64,000 nucleotides of DNA from Salvia splendens (taxonomy: Eukaryota > Streptophyta > Magnoliopsida > Lamiales > Lamiaceae), in contig NC_056047.1 in NCBI RefSeq assembly GCF_004379255.2, positions 28,720,293 through 28,784,292 on the forward strand, in the 5' to 3' direction. Position 1 is the first letter of the stretch. Each line of letters begins with the position of its first letter. The notes beneath the pieces were generated by a model. The model was not told the DNA's origin. It saw nothing but the letters and a program-made list of their open reading frames with translations, and ran no database searches. This document shows, one piece after another, positions 12,786 through 24,600 of the stretch. The position numbers and the translations under genes were made by a program.

Positions 12786-13946
12786 GACTCAGTTTTCAAC
12801 TCCTAACGTTAACACATAGTCAGAGGATAACTCGATCATCAATCAATTATAAAATCGAGTCGCTGTAACCTAAAGGACATAACATGGATGTCTGGTAAAC
12901 TAGAGCATACCGTTTAGTCTTCTTCAAGTACTATAGTATATTCTTTACCCAATCCAATGTCCTTGGCCATGGTTAAAATGATATAATGCTTCTATGCCAA
13001 CGGCAAAGCTAATATCTAACTTAATACACATCATAGCATATATGAGACTTCCAATTATGGAACTTGTCTCATTCTTCTTGATCTCATTCAATGTCGAAAA
13101 ACACTTGACTAGAGAAAGAATAATTCTGTCAAGAAAAAGAAAAACTTTTTCTTGGAATTTTCAATGCTAAAGTGTCTAAGTATTGTGTAGATGTAGGATT
13201 CTTTAAGAAAACATACATTCTTTTTCTAGCAATCTAATAACACAGATGCTTAGAATGTAACTAGATTATGTTAAATCCATCATCCTTAAACTGGGTAGAC
13301 GACCAGTTTCCTACGCTAGATAACCCACTTAGTTGTTTATCAACTTTTATAGATGTCATCATCGTAGAGTACCAAGAATACCAAATATAGTGCACTTTCA
13401 ACTTTCTTGCCCTGTATTACATAACCATTAAGATGTTCCATGCAGCTGATCTCCTCAAGACTTCTACTTAAAGAAAACTGTCTTGACACATAGTACATAC
13501 ATCCTAATTTATGTAGGCTACAATAGACAATATGCAGATCGACTTAGGAAAAAATGGCAGGAGAGAATATAATTGTCTCTGGGTATAACCCTTTGCCATT
13601 ATTTTAGTCTTTTGAGATCCATGCTTACACTTGCAGGTCCACTAGCTCCCACTGACTGAAATAGTCTATGTGTAGTATCGCAAGTCTTGCAAACATTCTT
13701 GTCTATTTAAGATTGTTATTCAGAATCTATCATCTTATCAAGAATGATTATCCGAATAAGTCATTTCGTCCTTGTAGTTACAGGGATTATGTTCAAGTTG
13801 ATCTAAGACTGAGTCTTAAGACTCTTTTAGACCCATGAACTTATTATGTTCGCAAAGAACGCTCCCTCTACGACACGACTCTTACAATCTTAGGTACAAA
13901 CGTTGATTTTCGTAGTGCATAAGTTTCTAATGGTATGACTTCTTGG

Positions 13947-14141
13947 TTAAGATGGAAAATAGATATTCTCATTATCTTGAGAATTGTCATGTTTGTTAGG
14001 CTTGTAGTTCTCCTCATAATCTTCATCAAAGAATCTAGTATTCGTGTAAACAAACACATATCTTGCCGTGAAGATTATAGAACCTGTACCTTTTCTATCA
14101 TTTGGGACAACCTTAAAACATACCTCAGTACACAACTCCAA
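13947..14141 (-). pseudogene. Copia integrase to RT linker remnant, copy 2
   Basis: Same 64-codon peptide as at 1,927-2,121, with the YVFVYTNTRFFDEDY segment typical of the Copia linker before reverse transcriptase. It confirms minus-strand orientation of the element and its loss of coding capacity. Confidence 0.6.
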
Positions 14142-15836
14142 TTACTTGGATACATTTTCCAAAACATGTGTTGGAATAACTCCACACCTTGTGATGTGCT
14201 GGACTAGACTTGCATCTAGTCCACAACTTGCGTGTTGTAGAAAGTACTGATGTTATGGTAGTTTCTTTAAGGTATAACTCATTGTTTCCAACGTATATCC
14301 CATCAATGATAAGGTGTTATTGAGTAAAACTGTTCACTTATCGAACTTGTCTTCGAGAGACTTCGATATCTTCTTATATGACTATCTCATTCTTTAGAAG
14401 AATGCTTGGAGTAGTCAACTAGGATTTAACTCCCACTACTGATCTTAACTCATTTGCTCGTCTCCTATGGTGTAAACCATTGAGACTTACTAGTCTTTCT
14501 ATGTTGCATCTCTATAAGTATTCTGAATCCCTTGAACCACCAAAGGATTCTAACGTATAGTGCATCAACCAGACTTACTTGACCTTCAAGCTATTTAATA
14601 AACAAGTTGTTAAAATCTCGATAGTCACTTGAGTTAGACAAAATCAGTTTGAACAATTACTAAGTACTTTCTTGGCCTTATGTTTAAGTACCATAAATAC
14701 TTTATCATTCATTGTTTAAGAAGTTGAACTGTCGTGTTAAACTCAATCTTTTTGCAATTATATTGTTTAGATACTATGATTCATAATTTGTTTTCTATGG
14801 TACTATGATAGATATTCGATCCACATTTCTCAACAATGCACGCATTATCAAATGACATCGAACATCGTTTAATCATTAACAAGTTTAGAAACTGAAACTG
14901 AATTCTTTCTAAACTAAACTGTACCAATAAAACAAAGTCTTATACATCAAAACAAAACAATAAAGTGAGCATAAAAAAATAGCTCCTACTGCAACAACTG
15001 CCCAACTGGATCTAGATCTCTCTTTTAGAAGTTGCATTGTTATCTAAGCTATTATCCTTCTATAGAAGAGGTCAATCCGACTTACAATGCATATTCTTTT
15101 TGCCTTTTCACCTAATTTATCTTGTCTTTCTTGCTTTCAGCAGACATTGATGACAATTCAGCTCTTCCCTCTTTCCATTGCTAGTCTTTTGTTCGATTGA
15201 ACTGAGACATAGGAAAGATGCAGCCTTAATGAATTCGTCAACTATCATGTTATCTTCCTCCAATAGTAATTAAGTGAATATAATGCTTAAGGTTTCCAAC
15301 TTTTCAGTAACAACCTTCACATAATCACTTCCTATTACATTTGGCGATGAACTGAGTGTAGAAAATATTTGAGTGACTGAATCAGAAGATTCCTCAAAAC
15401 ATTCTATCTCTTGTGGATATTACAATAGAATCTGGACAACGTCCTTATTGGATATCTCTTTATCATCAATAAAAACCAAGACTTGTCTCACTACTTAAAA
15501 GAAAGTAGTTTGATCTTCTTCCTCAAAGAACTTTTCAAGTACATGCATAAAATGCATTCTCAAACTTTCTTTGTGGAATTTTGTCGAGGAAATGGAGGAC
15601 ATGAATTGGTTAGTACAAACTTTAAGTTTTCAGCAATGAGAATCTTATCCATTTAATATTTCCAGTCTACATAATTTTGGCCATCGAGTTTGATTTCTTT
15701 AAGGTTCGCAGACATTATTAAGAATTTGGCTAAGAAGAAATAAAACTATTTATCACATACTATGTTGAATACATAATCGCAAACAACCACAAAACAATTT
15801 ATGTATCTCGCAACTGTGAAAACCAAAATAAGTACG

Positions 15837-16210
15837 CCTCTAGGGAGGTCATACAAATTCGAATTCCAACAATTTCCTGGTCACAATACCGACGAATAGT
15901 CCAGAGACCACTAAAGTGGCATGGCCGCCAAATATTGTCTAAGCTTTTACCATAAATATTTGCATCTAGGAATTTCGTTTCTGTTTTGATACTCCTTCTA
16001 GGGAAGGTCGTACGCCACTAACAAAATTCCATAGCTATCTTATAAATATGTTTTAAACATATGAACTTGCAATTTCACAGGATTATGGCTCCCACTAGGG
16101 TGGGTCGCGATAATATTAGAAACATGCTTCTAGTTTAAACAATTTACTATTAAGAAGTTTAATCTTATGAACTTGCTATTTCGTAGGATTATTGCTCCCA
16201 CTAAGGTGGG
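15837..16210. repeat. Cluster of five short palindromes, copy 2
   Basis: The palindromes at 15,837, 15,908, 15,994, 16,091 and 16,197 repeat those of copy 1 without change. Each is 12-14 bp, of the general form CCNCTARRGNGG, and can fold into a small hairpin. Confidence 0.8.
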
Positions 16211-16349
16211 TCGCGATAATATTAGAAACTGCTTCATAAATAGACCAATTTATGGAGACCATATACAACGCATTGTTGTAATTATCGCTTAGTAATTTTA
16301 ATCATGGTTTTTGCATAATTATCACATAAGTAGATAAGGCAGATAACCT

Positions 16350-17760
16350 ACTTAAAATAGATTAACACCAAATAAACAGATAAATCCATTTAATTCACGG
16401 TGATTAATCATTGGATAATTATTTAAATTATTTAATAAATCTAGAAAGATTTAATTAAATAATTAATTGCTTATCTTATCCAAAATAGGAATCTCGGATT
16501 TGATAAGATTTATCTGGATAATGACTATCCAAATTAATTTAGGATTTATCTAGATAGAGTGGAATCTATCTAAATCATCTTAGGATTATTCTAGATTTTA
16601 CAGGGATAAAATCAAATCCTAAAATTCAAGATAAGACTGAACTTGGATTATCATTATCTAAATCATACTAGGATATTTTCAAGATAGAAACAAATCTATC
16701 CAAATCCATAAGATAAAGATAAAATCAAATCACTCCAAGATTTAAGAAAATCTTAGATTATTTAGAATAAGAAACTAGAATATATCATATCTATTAGGAT
16801 TTATTCTGGATAAAATTAATTTTATCAAAATCCAATTAGATAAGGATTATCTTGTATTATCTTTATCCAAATTTATCTAAGATATTTTCTAAATAGAAAT
16901 AAATCTATTTATATCCATAAAATTAGGATAAACCAGAATTAATATTAATTAATTCAACTAGGATTTAACTAGGTAGAACTAAATCTATCTTAAATCCAAA
17001 AGATAATTACAATACTGGATTAACAATTATCTAAATCTTCTAAGATATATTCTAGAGAGATATAAATCTATCAATATCTATAAGAAAGAGATACATTTAA
17101 TTATCTAAATCTACTAGGATATTTTCTAAATAGAATTAATTCTATAAATATCCACAAGATAAAGATAAACATAGGTTTTAATTATCCAAATCTACTAAGA
17201 TAAATTATAGATAGATATAGATCTATCAATATCTACAAGATATGGATAAACTTAATTAATATTTATCTTAGTCAATCAAGGATTCAACAAGATAGAATGA
17301 AATCTATCTAAATCCATATGACAGAAATACATTTAATTATTCATCCAAATTTATCTAGGATTTCTCTAGATATAATTAAATATATCTAAATCCATAAAAT
17401 AAGGATAAAATCCAATGTAATTAATTATTTATCTAGGCTAGCTAGGATTTATTCTCATAGAATTAAATCTAAATAAATCCATAAGAAAAAATAAAATAAG
17501 ATTAATTATTATCCTAATTTATCTAGAATTTGTCTAGATAGAATTTAATCTATCCAAATTCATAAAATAAAGATAAATATTCAATTAATCCATTATTTAA
17601 TCAAAATTAAATTGTAGATAATCCAACTAAAGATAGATTCAAAACTTATTCTAATTATATCTTGAATTTATCCAAAATTAGTTCCTAGGTTTTAGGAAAC
17701 ATAACTAATTTTGAAATTTTCTCCAAATTAGTTTCTAGGATTGGGGAAACCCTAACTAAT
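16350..17760. repeat. AT-rich degenerate repeat block inside Copia element, copy 2
   Basis: Equivalent to 4,330-5,740: irregular repeats of TATCTAGATAGAA-like and CAAATCCATAAGATAAAG-like phrases. Nothing coding is seen. Confidence 0.75.
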
Positions 17761-18270
17761 TTGGAAAGCTTTCAACGCAGCCCCACGAGCTTGGAACCGC
17801 CTCGGGCTCCCACTCAATCCATGGCCGCTGCCTCGTTTCCGGCAGCTCGCATTCACGTCTCGATTCTGGGAACTTCCCGCAAAGGGCTCCCACTCGTCTC
17901 ATGAGCTCGCCAAGCTTGACGCCTCCGACGCTGCTGCGTCGACGTCGCTCCTCCGGAGCTGCTGCCACTGCGTTACTGCCGCCGTTCACGCCTGTAGCCT
18001 CAGCTGCCCGCGGACTCGCCCGGCGTCCTCTCCGTCGCACGAAGGCATCGGCGCTGCTGGATTTCAGTTGTTGTCCGCACTGCCTTCGCCAAGCGACCAT
18101 CGGCGCTGCTGTACAGAACAGCCCAGCCCGAAGCCTCAAACACTGCTGCGTCGACGTCGCTCCACCGGACCTCTGCCGTTGCACACCGGCGCTGTTTCGC
18201 TGCTACTGGGACATCATCGATGCTTCGCAGCGATGCAATTCCCGAATTTCGGACGAGGAATATATATATT
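17761..18270 (-). other. GC-rich leader block with 142-codon open frame, copy 2
   Basis: Equivalent to 5,741-6,250, with the same open frames (minus 17,756-18,184; plus 17,901-18,308) and the same internal duplication. It is not recognised as a known protein. Confidence 0.45.
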
Positions 18271-18487
18271 CACGTAAGGCAAAACGATCACACAATTCAA
18301 ACTATTGAATTAAACAAACCGAATGAATCTTATGTGTATCACCGCAATTTGAGATTAAAACAATCATATTTCAGTCGTTTTACTTCATGTTATAGAACAA
18401 ATAAAACGACAAATATGCCACGAAACTCATGCGATCAAGCAATTCACATAACATGAAATTAATCCACATAATCAGAGCCAAAAATTG

Positions 18488-18499
18488 GCTCTGATACCA
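18488..18499 (-). promoter_or_regulatory. Primer-binding site (initiator tRNA-Met), copy 2
   Basis: TGGTATCAGAGC on the minus strand, two bases inside the 5' LTR that begins at 18,502. Confidence 0.93.
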
Positions 18500-18501
18500 A
18501 T

Positions 18502-19968
18502 TGCTGGGGTTTGGAGCCCTTTGCACAGCGGAAGTTATGCATTCACAAACAAATCATAATTACAGATCTATTTGACCGATTATGGGATCAATTAACTACA
18601 TGTTAAACACAGAATTACATCCAAGAACGCACATAATTCATGTAAAAGGAATTAAAACCTAAAACATGAATTTCTACGGTTTAGAATTACCGATCTGATT
18701 CTCCAAAGAATCGTCGATTGCTTGCACCTTCTCCACGTGATGTTCTTCGTATTCAACCACGAACCTTCTAATCTGTATCCCGAACTCAGAATCTGACCTT
18801 TGGGTGGGCAAAGCTTATCAGAATAAAAAAGGGCTTGATTAGAAAGAAGACAGAATATCAGTTTTCTCAAAAACTGATTTTTCGTCCACTCCCAGAGGGC
18901 AGCACGAAAATTATGAGGTTTTTTTCACGCTAAATCACCTTTCTAATCTCCTTTTATATTGAGTTATAATGGGCCAGATTAGGGATCCATGGGGGTTGGA
19001 CTTGGGCCAAACCTGTTGGGCTTTTACTAATTAAATTGAGCCCCAATTTAATACAAGTCCAATAGAATATTATTATCATCCACTATAGTATAATAATATT
19101 GACTGCCCGTCCAATCCTAAATTACCAGTAATTCGGGCTTTACCTCTTTAATTTATTATTTCCCGTGTTTAAGATATAAATATCCATTAATTAATTTAAG
19201 TCTGCTATTTGACTTTAATTAATTAATATCTTTTTCCAAGAGTTGTCTAGTTCAAAATCTTTATTTATTATTCTGGAATAAATTCCAACCGGCCGGGTTT
19301 CTGAATAATAAAACCTTTTTCGAACACCTCTTGAGGATATTATCAAACTGGACTCACCCAGCACACGATTCATTGAAATAACAATACTAGCACCTCTAGA
19401 CGTAGATCACCACTACCCAAGATATCAAGATTCTTGGATTGCAAAAAATCTGCACCATTTGATAAATCAAAGTAGTGCATAATCAATATCGTATGCTCAA
19501 TGTTATGTCAACAATGATTAAGAAATAACAATCACCGAGACCTCGTCTTTCAGTAAATAGCAAGAAAGACTTATCTCAACTGTTAGATCCTTCAGTGCTA
19601 TACCACACCAGTGTCGTTTATTTCCTAAGGTAAGGAAACATGCGGACTGACACTGCAACCTTTCACGATAGGTAGCCAAAGCCTATCTAGGTTGTGAAAT
19701 TCTATTTCTCTTCTACGAAGGACCGACTGCGTCACATTCTGTGAACGTCGTTCACGACCAGTCTACTATGCAGAAGAATTAGACTTATTTGCTTCTTATA
19801 CATTTAAATGTTTGAGAAACATCTTATAAATGCATAAGCAAACACCAATGCGATAAAATTACTTCTTCTCGCCTTGGGTTAAAAGTGGATTGTAGAGTTT
19901 ATTGTATACCAGCAATTCTATCCGTGCAACATGCTCGAAATATGCTTTTCAGTATACCAATCTTAACA
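18502..19968 (-). repeat. 5' LTR of Copia-type element, copy 2
   Basis: The LTR is 1,467 bp, TG...CA, followed by TSD TAGGG at 19,969-19,973. It is 37 bp longer than its 3' partner. Confidence 0.92.
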
Positions 19969-20212
19969 TAGGGATCAATTCCTATCATTGAAGAAGAAGC
20001 AGATCAAGAACCTCAGTATGGTAATGTTTTAAACATTCAATCTCATGTTGATGAGATAATCCAAACTCAACCTCAACAACCTCAAGCAAGACTCTTGTCA
20101 ACAGTACCACATATTTTATGAAGTAGTTCTTTCATTTAGATTTAGAAAGAATGCTATTGATGGTTGTTGAAGCGAACGCAGGATTGTTGTTTTTGATGAT
20201 GTGTGTGTGTAT
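19969..20212 (+). pseudogene. Host Copia pol fragment after the insertion, copy 2
   Basis: Read across the TSD, the acidic linker from 10,896 continues here as IPIIEEEADQEPQYGNV. This shows that the LTR element split one Copia gene. The open stretch ends near 20,120. At 20,213 unrelated LTR-like sequence begins, so RT does not follow until 21,659. Confidence 0.6.
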
Positions 20213-21592
20213 AATTCTTAGGTCCAGAGGATTCGCTAGAGCACAGGGTCTAGGAGATCGTGAACTTTCATAATGCAGTCGTTGTCACAACAACCTCGTC
20301 TCAAAACCTCAACCCTCTACACTATTGGATAGTATAGAGAAGTCGGGATCGAATCCACGAGGATGGAAGGGTCGGGATGCATTGAGAAAACTTTTGGAGG
20401 GTTTAGCTGCTGCCACGCAACATGAGGGTTGAGTTTTAACTACTAGACCTGGGAAATGAAATCTAGTCTAATCAGACTACTAGATCGGGAGAATTGAAAG
20501 TACGTGAAACATAAATGCATGCATGATTCGAGTCCAAAAACAACTTGAGAATTTTCACCAAATTCATGGGTCAACTAAATGAGTTTCCTAGAATAACCAA
20601 ACAAAAAGGCTATGCAAAAGTAAACGACAAAACAGATTACCTTAACTAGCTACTGACAAAAGCTGCAACTAACAAACTAAAGCAACGCAACTACAACTAC
20701 CGATCGACTTCATCTTCTCCAACAAGCAAGCACGAAATGAACAGAACAAAATATGAAAACAGAGCATACTTCAGATCGAACGATGAACACTTCAATTAAA
20801 CTAAAACTATCAGATCTAATCTACTGGACCAAGTAAATAAGCAATAACAGGGTTTTCCATGCAGATCCAAACAGAGGTACTCCAGATTCGAACAATTACA
20901 GAATTATAAGCTAGATCTACTAGAATCAACACCAAACAAACTAGATCCACAACTTTCAACATCATTTCAACTCCGATTCAAACTCAATTCAGTAAATCAA
21001 CTCCAATCAACACCGATCTCAACTCCGATCAACAAAACAATTGCGAAAAGCATCCAAACAATAAATCAGAGCAGTAAACATCAGAGTAAATGAAAAAAAA
21101 AAACTGAAAACGAAACTATATTAACCATGAACTTCAAACGAGTCACCAACAATTACCGAATTTCCGGCAAGGAAATCGGCGAGATAAAAGTACGTGCAGA
21201 AAAGTAAAATTGTTTCTTCCCTCCTTCTCGGAGTGGTGTTACACTTCCAAATGAACAAAACACGCCACGCTAACTACCACAGATCTTCCATTATGCCAAG
21301 TGCGTGAGCTAAGTAAGTGAAATTTAGAGTGAGCCATAATAACCAAGGAAATTCTCTAACTAAGTGTTCTCCTCTTTTTTCGTAAGCTTCCTGGTATTTA
21401 TAGGCGTGGCTCAAATCCCTAGGGCAACGGTCTTCTTGATTTGACGATTGTGCCCTTTGCGGATTTCACTCTTTTTTTCTTCACTTTTCTCTTCTATTTC
21501 CTCTGCCCTGGTAATTATTCTTCGTTCTTGGGCTTTCCAGATTATTTCACGCACCTGGACTTATAAATGCATGTTAGTACCGTATAAAATAC

Positions 21593-21595
<3 letters not shown>
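20213..21595 (-). repeat. LTR-like block, minus orientation, family unassigned
   Basis: Read on the minus strand the block has features of a plant LTR: a TATA box (CTATAAATACC at about 21,392-21,402) with transcribed-looking sequence after it, then the phrase GGATTCGATCCCGAC common in the U5 part of Athila-like and other Gypsy LTRs. At the far end GTTGTTGTGACAACGACTGC could be post-LTR sequence. I found no convincing partner LTR or TSD. No coding capacity is visible. Confidence 0.4.

Positions 21596-21596
<1 letters not shown>

Positions 21597-21654
<58 letters not shown>
21597..21654. repeat. (TA)29 microsatellite
   Basis: Fifty-eight bases of uninterrupted TA repeats between the LTR-like block and the Copia reverse transcriptase fragment. 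It can form a cruciform and is a likely site of length variation. Confidence 0.98.
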
Positions 21655-21657
<3 letters not shown>

Positions 21658-21658
21658 G

Positions 21659-22605
21659 ATGCATGAAACGAGCCTTATCAGTTGTGTGTATCAAAAGTTC
21701 AGTGAGAGCAAATGCACCTTCTTGGTATTGTATGTCAATGACATATTGATTGTTATTAATAATAAGGAAATGGTGCACAACACCAAGAATTTTCTGTTGA
21801 AGAAATTTAAGATGAAATATCTTGGGGAAGTCTCTTTTGTATTTGGAATCGAAAGAAATAATTTTCGATTGTCACAAAAAGGATATAGTGAAAAGTGCCT
21901 AAAGTATTTAAGATGCATAATTGCAAGTAAAGAAATACCTCTATGACTAAGGGAGACAAACCTAGTCTCATTCAGTGTCCCAAGATAAATCTTGAGATTT
22001 AGAAAATGCAAAATGTTCCATACGCTTCGACTATTGGGAGCCTAATGTGTGCCCAAATATGTATTAGACCCAATTTGGTTTTTATTGTTAATATGTTGGG
22101 AAGACATCTCAGTAACCCGGTATGGATCATTAGGAAGCAGCAAAACAGGTTATGAGATACTACAGAGAACTAAGCATTACATGCTCACATACAGAAAAAT
22201 CAGATCATTTGGAGAAATCATTAGGCATTCATTTATTCAGATTTTGTTAGATGCCAATATAGTAAAGGATCTATTTTTAAGTTAAGTATGTTTGTTGGCT
22301 GTGAAGTCATTTCGTGGAGAAGTGTTGAGCAAACACTTGCAGCAATTATGCCATGTCAACAAAATTCGTAACTTGTTTTGGGCTATTTAGTAATTGAATA
22401 TGACTGCAAAATTTTGTCACGAGGCTGCATATTGTTAAGGTATTGAAAGACCACTAATGTTATGTTGTGACAATAACTCTGCGGTATTATATTCCAAAAC
22501 AACAGGAGCTTCCTGGTTGTTAAATAAAAGGTTCAGAATGGACAAATACATATAGAGCATAAGGGAACGGATTTGATGATGACAAATCCGTTCATTAAGG
22601 AACTA
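21659..22605 (+). pseudogene. Host Copia reverse transcriptase to RNase H remnant
   Basis: Translation gives LVLYVNDILI, the Copia RT catalytic box with the first aspartate of the usual YVDD changed to Asn. KYLGEVSFVFGIE and LSQKGYSEKCLKYL follow, then frameshifted RNase H text ending MTNPFIKEL near 22,600. The order and strand fit the same element as 9,000-10,896. Stops and frameshifts are numerous. The reading resumes after the MITE at 22,872 as SPKVFHGHEAQMGV. Confidence 0.75.
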
Positions 22606-22869
22606 CTCCCTCCGTTCCACTTAAGATGACACGTTTTCCTTTTTAGTTTGTCCCAACTAAGATGACACATTTCCTTTTTTGGAAACTTTCTCTCTCCAAT
22701 TAAAACACCCAACCACTTTTCCCACCCCTATTAAATATTCATCTCTTTTTCTCTCTCTATTTTAATACTTACACCCACCTTTTCTCTCTCCAATTAAACA
22801 CATTAACCAATAACTCCTAAAATCCCGTGCCGGCCAAGAAATGTGTCATCTTAGCCAGGACGGAGGGAG
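22606..22869. mobile_element. Stowaway-type MITE
   Basis: The element is 264 bp with terminal inverted repeats CTCCCTCCGTTCC and GGACGGAGGGAG, flanked by TA at 22,604-22,605 and 22,870-22,871. The flanking Copia reading frame (KEL...SPKVF) is restored exactly if the MITE and one TA are removed, which proves the insertion. Confidence 0.93.
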
Positions 22870-23236
22870 TATCACCCAAGGTCTTTCATGGGCATGAAGC
22901 TCAAATGGGAGTAGTTTTGGTTATTGGTCTATATTGTGTTTTGAACATGCAATTGTAAAACTCATGTTATTCTCTGCAGAAGTAAAGTATTATGTTTTGT
23001 CCATTGGTTGTGTTATTTGGTTTTGGTTTGATCACACTAAAGATTTCGGAGGACCAGATAGAAATAGTCATGTATGATTACCTTGCATGAAATTCCATGC
23101 TACACTCCATAATTGATCTATTGTTAATTATATTTACATATGTGATTACTGATGGGTATAATCATGAAAAAAAATATGGTGACTGCCTCTTTAGTCCTAT
23201 GTCGATATGGTTGATAATAAGATTGTTCGGGAATAC
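22870..23236 (+). pseudogene. Host Copia pol C-terminal tail and 3' untranslated region
   Basis: The tail SPKVFHGHEAQMGV is the usual end of Copia RNase H/pol. The following ~300 bases are element 3' sequence without a supported ORF. They are interrupted at 23,236 by a solo LTR and continue at 24,601. Confidence 0.6.
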
Positions 23237-24595
23237 CGACAAACATGGATTTTGCATGTTTTTAAGGACTAGATTTGACTTATTTTAAATGTCAATCATG
23301 AAAATTATGTTCTTAAATTGCATATTTTATACATTTGATATTTTTGACGTGTTTGTTGATAAATGATAGAAAAAAATAGAAAAATGTAAAAAAAAGGCCA
23401 AAGTGCAGCAGCATCAGTTCAAGCCGATATTTCCTATAAATGTGAAGTCCAATCAGTGCTTAATGCATACCATTCTCTCTGTCTTCGAAATATCTTCGCG
23501 TGGATATCTCGCACGTCTCAATCGGAGTTATGTGGAGAAAGTTATGACTACTCTACGAGCGTTGCGCAGCGCAGTCAAAGCTGGCGGGAATTTAGGCAGA
23601 AATTCACGGAAGAAAAGAAATTATTATATTGTGAAGCCAAATCTCTCCCATTTACTGTAGGCCACGAAAATTATAAAAAATAAACCTTTTTTCTAACCTA
23701 AAAATACCTCTAACCGAATTCATAATCTTATCTCAGAGTCTCCAATCCTTCCCCTCTCTACACATTCTTCTATCTCATCTTCCACACTTAAATTCCTCCA
23801 CCTTCCATTGGAGCGGAGCTCTGCAGATTAGGCAAGAGAAGACTGAAGATTGAAGATTCAACCTTGGGTTTTATCAATTTCTTTCATGTCTCGTACTTTT
23901 ATTGTTTTTACTACTTGTCTATGAGTAGTTAAACATCATTTGTAGATTTTTTGTTGAAGACTATTATGGACATGTTTTGATTTATAGAATTGAACTTTTT
24001 CCTAGCTCTTGTGATTGTTTTGCTTGTTCTTGTGCTTTTATTGTTCTTTTGTCTGACCAACTTTAGAACTATGTCCGTTTAACTAGATTAATTGAGAGAT
24101 AGCTAGTTTTACGCGGTAAAAAAGAACGAGTACAACACATAGGTTTATCTGCACTCGAGAGAGGGGACCCTTTGTGAGGGCTTCAGTCTTAGGAACTTAA
24201 GGAGTTAGAATCTAATCTATTGGAAGGAGACTTTGATAGTTAGAGTCTAATCTACTAGACAAGTGCACTCGAGAGATGGCTTACTCTAGAATCGCGACTT
24301 TCCTAATAATACTAGAGACACATAAGGTAAATGTTCTATGCGATTAATCATCACTAGGTCTTAGTAGTTGTATTGTTTTGTTTTATACTTTTTATTATTT
24401 GTTTATTTATTTTTGTCTAGTTTATAAAATCCAAAATCAAAAACTCTGTGTCTCTAAATAGTATATGACGCTTAGTATATGATAGCCAGTTACAATCTTA
24501 TTCCATGTGTTTGATATCCCGGTACTGACCTTTAGCTATACTAGATCTACCCAGTAAACTTGCATGTATTTTTAGTGCTAATAAATAGTGCATCA
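23237..24595 (+). repeat. Solo LTR of an Athila-like Gypsy element
   Basis: The 1,359-bp block is flanked by the 5-bp TSD AATAC (23,232-23,236 and 24,596-24,600). Its end, GCTAATAAATAGTGCATCA, is the same as the end of the Athila LTR at 53,262. Its start (ACATGGATTTTGCATG) resembles the start of the LTR at 59,595 read on the minus strand, but the first dinucleotide is CG instead of TG. No internal region is present, so recombination between two LTRs probably removed it. Confidence 0.85.
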
Positions 24596-24600
24596 AATAC

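Larger units (their letters stand above)
10897..19968 (-). mobile_element. Full-length but non-coding Copia-type LTR retrotransposon, copy 2
   Basis: The element is 9,072 bp, bounded by TG...CA LTRs and by the 5-bp TSD TAGGG (10,892-10,896 and 19,969-19,973). The order on the minus strand is 5' LTR 18,502-19,968, primer-binding site 18,488-18,499, leader, decayed gag-pol, polypurine tract, 3' LTR 10,897-12,326. It is inserted in the pol gene of a plus-strand Copia element, whose text continues on both sides. The LTRs differ by a ~37-bp gap and several substitutions, so the insertion is not recent. No intact ORF remains. Confidence 0.93.
8193..20212. repeat. Complete 12,020-bp tandem segment (downstream copy)
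   Basis: The unit starts where copy 1 breaks off (8,192/8,193) and ends where similarity to copy 1 stops (20,212). Its length, 12,020, equals the offset between the copies, which is the signature of a head-to-tail duplication. It contains a truncated Copia gag-pol with a full LTR element inserted in it. The junction lies right after a short GTGTGTGTGT run. Confidence 0.85.
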
